Source: Albimonas sp051747505
GTDB taxonomy: Bacteria; Pseudomonadota; Alphaproteobacteria; Rhodobacterales; Rhodobacteraceae
Reading direction: 5' to 3'
DNA length: 6,275 nucleotides
Assembly (NCBI GenBank): GCA_051747505.1
Contig: JBNJGE010000216.1
Location: 1-6,275, forward strand
Under the pieces are notes generated by a model. It saw only the letters and a program-made list of their open reading frames with translations. It had not been told where the DNA came from and ran no database searches. The number at the start of each line of letters is the position of its first letter. Within the stretch, counting starts at the first letter, position 1. Positions 1 to 4,448 of the stretch are shown in pieces. The position numbers and the translations under genes were made by a program.

Positions 1-1
1 C

Positions 2-91
2 ATCAAGTCGCGCCCGGCCTTCCGCACGATCCTCGCCGATCACCTGTCGGGCTTCCCCCCGCCGCCGCATTACGCGGACCTCGATTTCTGA
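2..91 (+). CDS. Glutathione S-transferase-like protein, C-terminal fragment
   Basis: Only the last 29 codons and the TGA stop (89-91) lie in the window; the start is upstream. The tail has a basic/hydrophobic stretch (RPAFRTILADHL), then a proline run and a PPHYADLDF ending. From memory, this is the typical C-terminus of glutathione S-transferase family proteins in Rhodobacterales, which often sit just upstream of queG in this group. Such enzymes conjugate or transfer glutathione in the cytoplasm; this gene's substrate cannot be inferred. No catalytic residue is visible because the thioredoxin-like N-terminal domain is outside the window. The reading frame is clear and ends cleanly, but the family call rests on a short tail and is moderately sure. 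Confidence 0.6.
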   Translation: MKSRPAFRTILADHLSGFPPPPHYADLDF

Positions 92-95
92 GGCT

Positions 96-128
96 GCGGG
101 GCCGCGAGGACGGAACCGGCGGGGCCGC
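96..128. repeat. 10-bp direct repeat pair downstream of the GST stop
   Basis: GCGGGGCCGC occurs at 96-105 and again at 119-128, so the copies are 23 bp apart. Each copy is itself nearly palindromic (GCGG...CCGC). It may help form stem structures at the end of the upstream transcript, but no T-tract follows. In DNA this GC-rich, chance is a real alternative. Confidence 0.35.
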
Positions 129-135
129 CAATGCG

Positions 136-150
136 TTAACCAATGTTTAA
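136..150 (+). promoter_or_regulatory. CtrA-type binding box (TTAA-N7-TTAA)
   Basis: TTAA at 136-139 and TTAA at 147-150 are separated by exactly seven bases, and the second is followed by C, so the site reads TTAACCAATGTTTAAC. This matches the known consensus for the response regulator CtrA in alphaproteobacteria. It is an isolated AT-rich island in very GC-rich sequence. It lies about 90 bp upstream of the VPLPA-CTERM gene start and 10 bp upstream of a possible -35 element, a position compatible with activation. Binding itself is inferred. Confidence 0.55.
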
Positions 151-160
151 CAGACTCGCG

Positions 161-189
161 TTGCCGCGCTGCAAGAGACCCGTTACCGT
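161..189 (+). promoter_or_regulatory. Possible sigma70-type promoter for the VPLPA-CTERM gene
   Basis: TTGCCG (161-166) and TACCGT (184-189) are separated by 17 bp, and each keeps the best-conserved bases of -35 and -10 elements. An alternative is that the CtrA box takes the -35 role, with GCTGCAAG (168-175) as a -10 resembling the Caulobacter GCTANAWC type. Either gives a leader of about 45-65 nt. The sequence match is weak. Confidence 0.3.
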
Positions 190-196
190 TCGGGTC
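177..196 (+). promoter_or_regulatory. 6-bp inverted repeat over the putative -10 / leader
   Basis: GACCCG (177-182) and CGGGTC (191-196) are perfect inverted arms with an 8-base spacer (TTACCGTT) that contains the putative -10. It could be an operator for a dimeric repressor, or a small hairpin if transcription starts further upstream. There is no direct evidence for either. Confidence 0.3.
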
Positions 197-226
197 AAGC
201 GCGGCGGGTCCGCGCCCTGCACAGGC

Positions 227-232
227 AGAGGG
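227..232 (+). promoter_or_regulatory. Ribosome binding site fixing the start at 242
   Basis: AGAGGG lies 9 bases before the ATG at 242. This favours 242 over the in-frame upstream ATG at 143, which has no such site and falls inside the CtrA-type box. Confidence 0.6.
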
Positions 233-241
233 TGTGCTGCG

Positions 242-982
242 ATGGACGGATCTCTTCGTTTCCTGGCGGCGGCGGCGACGCTGGCCGCGGGTCTGGGCGC
301 CGCCCCGGCGCAGGCGCTGACGGACTATTCGGCGCTGGCCAACGGCTTCCTGAGCGTGGAGGCGCCGGCAGGCGCCGCGATCACCGTGCTGGCCGACGCG
401 GGCGCCGGACTGCGGGACTCGGGTTCGACCGGGGCCGGCGCCAGCGATGTGAGCTGGATGCAGTCGCCGGGCGATCTCGGGGTGCGCGTGGGCGCCGGGG
501 CCTCGGGCTCCGCGCCGAGCGCGGGGAGCGCCTTCTCGCTGTCCAACACCGAAGGGTCGCTCTTCATCACAAACAACGCCGAGACGGGCGGGGCGGTCGA
601 GGTCACTCTGATCCTCGACTACCTGCTGGAGACCTCGGCCGGGGCCACCGAGCCGAGCCTGGAATCGGCGCAGGCGGGCGCCGCGCTCGAGTTGTGGGAG
701 GGGCCGCGGCTGGGCCAGCAGGAATCGGTCCGGCTGGACTCCTGGACCGCGGAGGCCGCCGCGCCGGGCGAAGGCGACTTCGCGCCGGAGGAGTCGGGAA
801 GCGAGAGCTTCTCGGTCCTCGTCGATCCGGGCCAGACGGCGGCCTATTACCTCTACGCCTCGGCCGACGGGAGCCTGGAGTCGGCGCTGCCGGCCTCCGA
901 GGTGCCCGTGCCGGCGGCCCTGCCGCTGGGCCTGACCGCGCTGGCCGGCTTCGTCGCGCTCGCGCGCGGGCGGCGCCGCTGA
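242..982 (+). CDS. Secreted VPLPA-CTERM sorting-domain protein
   Basis: This is a 246-residue exported protein of unknown function. Residues 1-25 form a signal peptide with a hydrophobic alanine-rich core and an AQA cleavage site before Leu26. Residues 26-220 are acidic, rich in Gly, Ala and Ser, contain no cysteine, and look beta-rich, with a FSLSNTEGSLFITNN segment (98-112) and alternating hydrophobic strands to about 130. The C-terminus is a tripartite sorting signal: VPVPA (221-225), a hydrophobic segment (226-241), and the basic tail RGRRR. This matches the VPLPA-CTERM class, which in alphaproteobacteria is processed by a dedicated exosortase (XrtD type) and goes to the cell surface or matrix. 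The ATG at 242 is chosen because the signal peptide begins there and AGAGGG precedes it. A CtrA-type box lies upstream, so cell-cycle or lifestyle control is possible. The sorting class is fairly sure; the role is not known. Confidence 0.85.
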   Translation: MDGSLRFLAAAATLAAGLGAAPAQALTDYSALANGFLSVEAPAGAAITVLADAGAGLRDSGSTGAGASDVSWMQSPGDLGVRVGAGASGSAPSAGSAFSLSNTEGSLFITNNAETGGAVEVTLILDYLLETSAGATEPSLESAQAGAALELWEGPRLGQQESVRLDSWTAEAAAPGEGDFAPEESGSESFSVLVDPGQTAAYYLYASADGSLESALPASEVPVPAALPLGLTALAGFVALARGRRR

Positions 983-1000
983 CCTCCCGCACCTGGCCTC

Positions 1001-1038
1001 CGGCGCCTGCGGGCGCGGCGGCGGCCCGCAAGGCGCCG
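1001..1038 (+). terminator. 14-bp bulged hairpin between the VPLPA gene and queG
   Basis: CGGCGCCTGCGGGC (1001-1014) pairs with GCCCGCA (1024-1030) plus GGCGCCG (1032-1038). This gives two 7-bp stems separated by a single bulged A (1031), closed by a 9-base loop of GCG repeats. It begins about 20 bases after the VPLPA-CTERM stop, where an intrinsic terminator or 3'-end stabiliser would sit, but no T-tract follows. Because it lies between two same-strand genes, it may reduce rather than stop read-through into queG. It also argues that this stretch is not coding. Confidence 0.45.
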
Positions 1039-1042
1039 CGCC

Positions 1043-1048
1043 GGGAGG
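1043..1048 (+). promoter_or_regulatory. Shine-Dalgarno-like GGGAGG with no start codon after it
   Basis: GGGAGG directly follows the hairpin and would be a good ribosome binding site, but no ATG, GTG or TTG occurs downstream of it in any frame before the conserved queG sequence begins. It is either fortuitous or the remnant of a start region whose initiation codon is altered. Confidence 0.3.
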
Positions 1049-1089
1049 CCGACGGGCGAAGCTCGTCCGCATCGCAGGCCGAGACGCCC

Positions 1090-2214
1090 CTGCGCCGGGC
1101 GCTGGACGCCCAGGCGCGGGCGGAGGGCTTCGCCGCCACGGGCGTCTGCCGGCCCGGCGCGATCCCCGAGGCGAAGGACCGGCTGCGGGCCTTCCTGGAG
1201 GCCGGGCGCCAGGGCGACATGACCTGGATGGCCGAGCGGGAGGGCTGGCGGGGCGACCCGACGGCCCTGTGGCCCGAGGCGCGGTCGGTCGTCATGCTGG
1301 CGGAGGCCTACAGCCCCGCCGAGGACCCGCTGACCCTGCTGGAGATGCCGGACCGGGCCAACGTTTCCGTCTATGCGCGGGGGACGGACTATCACGACAA
1401 GGTCAAGAAGCGGCTCAAGCGGCTGGGGCGCTGGCTGATCGAGGAGGCCGCGCGGCGGGGCGAGCGGGCGGAGATCAAGGTCTTCGTGGACACCGCGCCG
1501 GTGATGGAGAAGCCGCTGGCGCAGGCCGCCGGGCTTGGCTGGCAGGGCAAGCACACCAACCTGCTGGGGCGCGAGCTGGGCAACTGGGTGTTCCTGGGCG
1601 CGATCTTCACCACGCTGGAGCTCGACGCGGACGCGCCGGAGGCCGACCATTGCGGGAGCTGCCGCAAGTGCCTGGACGTGTGCCCCACCGCGGCCTTCCC
1701 GGCGCCCTTCCAGCTGGATGCGCGGCGCTGCATCTCCTACCTGACCATCGAGCTGAAGGGGCCGATCCCGCGGGAGATGCGCCCGCTGATCGGCAACCGC
1801 ATCTATGGCTGCGACGACTGCCTGGCGGTCTGCCCCTGGAACAAGTTCGCCGTCGAGGCGCATGAGGGGCTCTACCAGAGCCGGGTGGAGCTGAACCGGC
1901 CGAGGCTCGCGGATTTCGCGGGGCTCAACGAGGCGGGCTTCCGGGAGGTGTTCCGCGGCTCGCCCGTCAAGCGGATCGGGCATGCGCGGTTCCTGCGCAA
2001 CGTGCTGGTGGCCATCGGCAATTCGGGGCTCGACGAGCTGATCCCCTGCGCCGAGGCGCGGCTGGACGACCCCGAGCCTCTGGTGCGCGGCCATGCCGTC
2101 TGGGCGCTGTCTCGGCTGAGCCCCGCGCGGCTGCGCGAGCTGGCGCGCGAGGACCCGGACCCGATGGTCGCCGAGGAGTGGCGCCTGGCGCTGGCGGAGA
2201 CGGCCGGGGACTGA
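1090..2214 (+). CDS. queG: Epoxyqueuosine reductase QueG
   Basis: QueG is a cytoplasmic cobalamin- and Fe-S-dependent enzyme that reduces epoxyqueuosine to queuosine at wobble position 34 of tRNAs for Tyr, His, Asn and Asp. Numbered from 1090, the expected catalytic Asp is residue 134 in VFVDTAPVMEKPLAQ. A GLGWQGKHTN motif follows. Cysteines 188, 191, 194, 198, 214, 241, 244 and 248 (CGSCRKCLDVCP and CDDCLAVCPWNK) fit two [4Fe-4S] clusters. A HEAT-like helical C-terminus (about 297-370) is typical of the family, and the length of about 374 residues is normal. The start is the problem: conserved sequence begins near 1087-1120, but the first in-frame ATG is at 1219, inside the conserved region, and no ATG, GTG or TTG lies between the upstream gene's stop and there. 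I give CTG 1090 as the best placement by homology; a conservative annotation would start at 1219. The family call is very sure; the start is not. Confidence 0.93.
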   Translation: MRRALDAQARAEGFAATGVCRPGAIPEAKDRLRAFLEAGRQGDMTWMAEREGWRGDPTALWPEARSVVMLAEAYSPAEDPLTLLEMPDRANVSVYARGTDYHDKVKKRLKRLGRWLIEEAARRGERAEIKVFVDTAPVMEKPLAQAAGLGWQGKHTNLLGRELGNWVFLGAIFTTLELDADAPEADHCGSCRKCLDVCPTAAFPAPFQLDARRCISYLTIELKGPIPREMRPLIGNRIYGCDDCLAVCPWNKFAVEAHEGLYQSRVELNRPRLADFAGLNEAGFREVFRGSPVKRIGHARFLRNVLVAIGNSGLDELIPCAEARLDDPEPLVRGHAVWALSRLSPARLRELAREDPDPMVAEEWRLALAETAGD

Positions 2215-2224
2215 GGCCGCGGCC
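2215..2224. repeat. 10-bp palindrome in the 16-bp gap between convergent genes
   Basis: GGCCGCGGCC begins immediately after the queG stop and occupies most of the gap to the stop of the opposing TPR gene. Cruciform or hairpin formation would need outer arms that are not clearly present. It may mark a shared 3' end, but it is too short to call a terminator. Confidence 0.3.
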
Positions 2225-2230
2225 GGCGGG

Positions 2231-2977
2231 TCACTCCGGGGCGATTTCCATTCTCTGCAGGACGGTGCGGGCCTCGGCGCCCAGCGGGCCCTCGCGGTCG
2301 AGCGCGATGGCGCGCAGCAGGCTTTCCCGGGCGGCGGGGCGGTCGCCCAGCGCGGCCTCCGCGGCGCCCTGCTCCAGCCAGGCGCGGGGGGCGTCGGGGG
2401 CGAGGCGGGTTGCGGCCTGCGCGTCGGCCAGCGCGCCCTCGTGCGAGCCGGCCTCCCGGCGCAGGCGGGCGCGCAGGAGGCGCGCGGGCAGGTCGTCCGG
2501 GCGGGCGGCGAGGGCCTGGTTGAGGTCGGGCAGCGCCTCCTGCAGGCGGCCGAGATCGGCGAGCGCCTGGGCCCGGCGGCGCAGCAGCGCGGGATCCGAG
2601 GGGGCGAGGGCGAGGCCGGCCTCGGCGGCCTGAAGCGCGGGCTCGGGCGCGGAGTCGCGCAGCAGGAAGCCGGCGGCGAGCTCCAGCAGGGCGGCGCGGT
2701 CTTCGGGCTCGTAGGCCTCGGAGGGGGCCTCGCGGGCCAGCGTCTCCAGTCGGCGGGCGGCGGTGGTCAGGGCGCCCAGCGCCTCCAGCGCCAGGGCCTC
2801 GCAGATCGCGGCCGAGGGGCCGCCGCCGAAGCGGGCCCATTCGCGGGCGGCCTCCACGGCGCGGGCGGGGTCGGTTTCGACCAGCGCCTGGCAGCTTTCG
2901 GCCGAGCGCACGGGCTGGGCGGCCGCGGGAGCCGCGAGCAGGGCGAGGGCCGTGAGGAGGGCGGCGAGCGTTCGCAT
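2231..2977 (-). CDS. Periplasmic tetratricopeptide-repeat protein
   Basis: This is a 248-residue exported protein. Residues 1-20 are a signal peptide (MRT, a Leu/Ala core, then AAA before Gln21). The mature part is almost entirely helical and alanine-rich. Three consecutive TPR-like 34-residue units are readable at about 129-162, 163-196 and 197-230, each ending in a P-D/L-D turn (ARPDD, LAPDA, LDREG), and a degenerate helical pair lies before them at about 92-126. Cys29 and Cys59 in the first mature helices could form a disulfide in the periplasm. TPR proteins act as protein-protein scaffolds; the partner here is unknown. The start is supported by AGGA about 10 bases upstream. It ends 16 bp from the queG stop (convergent) and diverges from the SDR gene across 60 bp. 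Fold and location are fairly sure; no specific function can be given. Confidence 0.85.
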   Translation of the reverse strand: MRTLAALLTALALLAAPAAAQPVRSAESCQALVETDPARAVEAAREWARFGGGPSAAICEALALEALGALTTAARRLETLAREAPSEAYEPEDRAALLELAAGFLLRDSAPEPALQAAEAGLALAPSDPALLRRRAQALADLGRLQEALPDLNQALAARPDDLPARLLRARLRREAGSHEGALADAQAATRLAPDAPRAWLEQGAAEAALGDRPAARESLLRAIALDREGPLGAEARTVLQRMEIAPE

Positions 2978-3000
2978 CGGGCGGGGTCCTGACCTAGATG
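2971..3000 (+). promoter_or_regulatory. Possible promoter for the SDR gene
   Basis: TTCGCA (2971-2976) and TAGATG (2995-3000) are separated by 18 bp and upstream of the ATG at 3038, giving a leader of about 30 nt. The -35 overlaps the first codons of the divergent TPR gene. The match to consensus is modest. Confidence 0.3.
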
Positions 3001-3009
3001 TTCCGGGGT

Positions 3010-3038
3010 GCGGTAGCGCGAAGGGAAAGGTTGCTCAA
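3010..3038 (-). promoter_or_regulatory. Possible promoter for the TPR gene
   Basis: On the minus strand, TTGAGC (3038-3033) and TACCGC (3015-3010) are separated by exactly 17 bp and precede the TPR start by about 30 bases. The -35 overlaps the ribosome-binding and start region of the SDR gene, so the two divergent promoters would interleave. The -10 is poor. Confidence 0.3.
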
Positions 3039-3910
3039 TGCCCGTTCTGCTCAGCTTCGGTCACGGATACGTCGCCCGGCGGCTTGCGCGGGAGCTGCGC
3101 GGCGAGGGCTGGCGGGTGATCGGGACCACCCGCTCGGTCCGCACGGCGGAGGCGATCCGGGCGGAGGGGGACGAGGCGATCGTCGGGGAGCTTGCCGCGG
3201 GGCCGGAGATGCGGGCGGCGCTGGATGCGGCGACGCATCTGCTGGCCTCGGCGCCGCCCGAGGAGGGGGGCGACCCGGTGCTGGCGGCGCTGGGAAAAGA
3301 AATCGCGGCGCGTGCGGGGCGGTATGACTGGGCCGGGTATCTCTCCACCACCGGGGTCTATGGCGACCGGGGCGGGGCCTGGGTGGACGAGAGCGCGGAG
3401 CGCCGTCCGGGCGCCCGGCGCGGCGAGCGGCGCGTGGCGGCGGAGGACGGCTGGCTGCGCCTGTGGAAGCGGACGGGGCTGCCCGTGCACCTGTTCCGGC
3501 TGGCGGGGATCTACGGTCCCGGGCGCTCTCCGCTGGAGCGGGTGCTGCGGGGGGAGGCCCGGCGGATCGTGAAGCCGGGGCAGGTCTTCGGGCGGATCCA
3601 CGTGGACGACATCGTGCAGGTGCTGCGCGCCTCGATGGCGCGGCCGAATCCGGGGGCGGCCTACAATGTCTGCGACGACGAGCTGGCGCCCCCGCAGGAC
3701 GTGATCGCGGAGGCCGCGCGGCTGCTGGGCGTCGAGGCGCCGCCGGAGGAGGCGTTCGATGCGGCGGAGCTGTCGCCCATGGCGCGGAGCTTCTATTCGG
3801 AGTGCAAGCGGACCTCCAACGCCCGCATCCGGGGGGAGCTGGGGGTGGAGCTGAAATATCCGACCTATCGCGAGGGGCTGCGGGCGCTTCTGGCGGAGGA
3901 CGGGGCGTAG
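3038..3910 (+). CDS. Atypical SDR-family NAD(P)-binding protein (YeeZ-like)
   Basis: This 290-residue cytoplasmic protein has a Rossmann-type N-terminus. The dinucleotide-binding motif SFGHGYVARRLA (6-17) is a GxGYxA variant, followed by a basic TTR at 30-32 that may favour NADP. STTGVYGDRGG (103-113) and RLAGIYGPGRS (154-164) are the usual epimerase-type landmarks, and a HVDD motif is at 188-191. The classical YxxxK catalytic pair is absent: Tyr108 is followed four residues later by Gly112. That places it with atypical extended SDRs similar to YeeZ, whose reaction is not established. The ATG at 3038 has AAGG seven bases upstream and begins exactly at the beta-strand leading into the glycine motif. 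It is monocistronic here, divergent from the TPR gene and convergent with a lipoprotein gene. Fold is sure; substrate is unknown. Confidence 0.88.
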   Translation: MPVLLSFGHGYVARRLARELRGEGWRVIGTTRSVRTAEAIRAEGDEAIVGELAAGPEMRAALDAATHLLASAPPEEGGDPVLAALGKEIAARAGRYDWAGYLSTTGVYGDRGGAWVDESAERRPGARRGERRVAAEDGWLRLWKRTGLPVHLFRLAGIYGPGRSPLERVLRGEARRIVKPGQVFGRIHVDDIVQVLRASMARPNPGAAYNVCDDELAPPQDVIAEAARLLGVEAPPEEAFDAAELSPMARSFYSECKRTSNARIRGELGVELKYPTYREGLRALLAEDGA

Positions 3911-3971
3911 GCCCGCCTCCCCCGGCCGGCGTCCCGCCCGCCCGCCCCTGCACCGGCCGGGCGAGGCGGGC
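3911..3971. terminator. Long bidirectional terminator-like hairpin
   Basis: Starting one base after the SDR stop codon, GCCCGCCTC (3911-3919) pairs with GAGGCGGGC (3963-3971), and CCCGGCCGG (3921-3929) pairs with CCGGCCGGG (3953-3961). One C-C mismatch (3920/3962) separates the two 9-bp stems, and the loop is 23 bases. The structure lies between convergent genes and could end transcripts from both sides. It lacks T-tracts, which is common in GC-rich alphaproteobacteria. A competing 9-bp stem (3940-3948 with 3973-3981) would disrupt it. Confidence 0.6.
3933..3948 (-). other. G-quadruplex motif, minus strand, 1-base loops
   Basis: On the plus strand CCC-G-CCC-G-CCC-G-CCCC, so the minus strand reads four G-runs separated by single C bases. 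This is the pattern known to give very stable parallel quadruplexes in vitro. It occupies the loop of the long hairpin. On the transcript of the lipoprotein gene it would lie in the 3' untranslated part. Confidence 0.45.
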
Positions 3972-3987
3972 CGGGGCGGGCGCGGGG
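3968..3987 (+). other. G-quadruplex motif, plus strand
   Basis: GGG-CC-GGGG-C-GGG-CGC-GGGG fits the standard G3+N1-7 pattern on the plus strand, just 3' of the hairpin. It would be in the 3' tail of the SDR transcript if transcription reads through. GC-rich background makes such motifs commoner, so formation is only inferred. Confidence 0.4.
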
Positions 3988-3996
3988 CGCGCATGC

Positions 3997-4320
3997 TCAG
4001 TCCTGCGACCGGCTCTGTCCGTAGTCCTGCCGAGCGGCGGCCTGCGTGTCGCGGCCTTCCTCGATCATCCTCTCGCCGCGGCGGATCTCGTCGCGGCCGC
4101 GCTCTACCAGCCGCTCGCCCTGCCTGACGCTGTCGCGGCCCTGCTCGACCAGCGCGCGGCCGGCCTCGATCTTCTCGCCGCCCTCGCTCCACTGCTCGCC
4201 CAGCGCCGAGACCCGGCCGCCCTCGGCCTGCAGACGCTCGCCGAAGGTGGGGGGCTGCTGGGCGCAGGCGCCGAGGGTCAGGGCGGCGGAAAGGATCAGG
4301 ATGGTGCGGACGGGGCGCAT
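3997..4320 (-). CDS. Small lipoprotein with glycine-heptad helical repeat
   Basis: I do not recognise a named family. The 107-residue product has a lipoprotein signal: MRPVRT, a hydrophobic core, and a lipobox LGAC with Cys19 as the lipidated residue. Gln20 and Gln21 after it do not suggest inner-membrane retention. From residue 47 to about 93 a strict seven-residue repeat runs, with Gly at 47, 54, 61, 68, 75, 82 and 89 and Ile/Val at 51, 58, 65, 72, 79 and 86. The other positions are mostly Arg, Glu, Gln and Asp. Residues 61-74 and 75-88 form a 14-residue duplicated unit (GRD then GER halves). This looks like a charged amphipathic helix or coiled coil with Gly at one core position. The start is well supported: AAGGAGG lies 7 bases upstream. 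It is downstream of ygfZ on the same strand but appears to have its own promoter. A periplasmic, outer-membrane-anchored spacer is one possibility. Confidence 0.82.
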   Translation of the reverse strand: MRPVRTILILSAALTLGACAQQPPTFGERLQAEGGRVSALGEQWSEGGEKIEAGRALVEQGRDSVRQGERLVERGRDEIRRGERMIEEGRDTQAAARQDYGQSRSQD

Positions 4321-4354
4321 GGACTGCCCTCCTTCGTGTGGGTTCGGGGCCCGG

Positions 4355-4382
4355 ACCCTAGGGCGGGTCGCGACCGCAGCAA
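4355..4382 (-). promoter_or_regulatory. Promoter of the lipoprotein gene, with a palindrome in its spacer
   Basis: On the minus strand, TTGCTG (4382-4377) and TAGGGT (4360-4355) are separated by 16 bp, giving a leader of about 28 nt before the ATG at 4320. The spacer contains the perfect 10-bp palindrome GGTCGCGACC (4366-4375), which is well placed for a repressor. This is the best-looking promoter in the window, but still unproven. Confidence 0.45.
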
Positions 4383-4409
4383 CCGTGCGCCCGCGTCCCA
4401 CGCGAGCGC

Positions 4410-4447
4410 CGCGGCCCCCGCCCGGGCGGGCTCCGGGACGGGCCGCG
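4410..4447 (-). terminator. Terminator-like hairpin after ygfZ
   Basis: CGCGGCCC (4410-4417) pairs with GGGCCGCG (4440-4447), and an inner stem pairs CCCGG (4421-4425) with CCGGG (4433-4437) around a 7-base loop. It starts right after the ygfZ stop on the minus strand, so it could separate ygfZ transcription from the lipoprotein gene. There is no T-tract. Confidence 0.4.
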
Positions 4448-4448
4448 C

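Noticed and set aside
143..241. Upstream start (ATG 143) for the VPLPA-CTERM protein
   Set aside because: The added 33 residues are basic and Cys-containing, there is no ribosome binding site, and the ATG lies inside the CtrA-type box. Signal peptide and Shine-Dalgarno both point to 242.
92..241. Riboswitch or small RNA gene in the leader
   Set aside because: Apart from the CtrA-type box, the promoter-like hexamers and short repeats, I see no known aptamer or tRNA-like structure.
232..1089. N-terminal extension of queG to GTG 232 (a 660-residue fusion)
   Set aside because: It overlaps the VPLPA gene in another frame and translates as Gly/Arg/Ala-rich noise; the conserved QueG sequence starts only near 1087-1120.
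853..2094. Long minus-strand open frame opposite queG
   Set aside because: High GC keeps antisense frames open. The product is rich in Arg, Pro and Ala with no motif, while the plus strand encodes a clear QueG.
4042..4182. Tandem DNA repeat or CRISPR-like array in the lipoprotein gene
   Set aside because: The period is at protein level (7 residues, 21 bp) with diverged DNA; there are no identical repeats or spacers.
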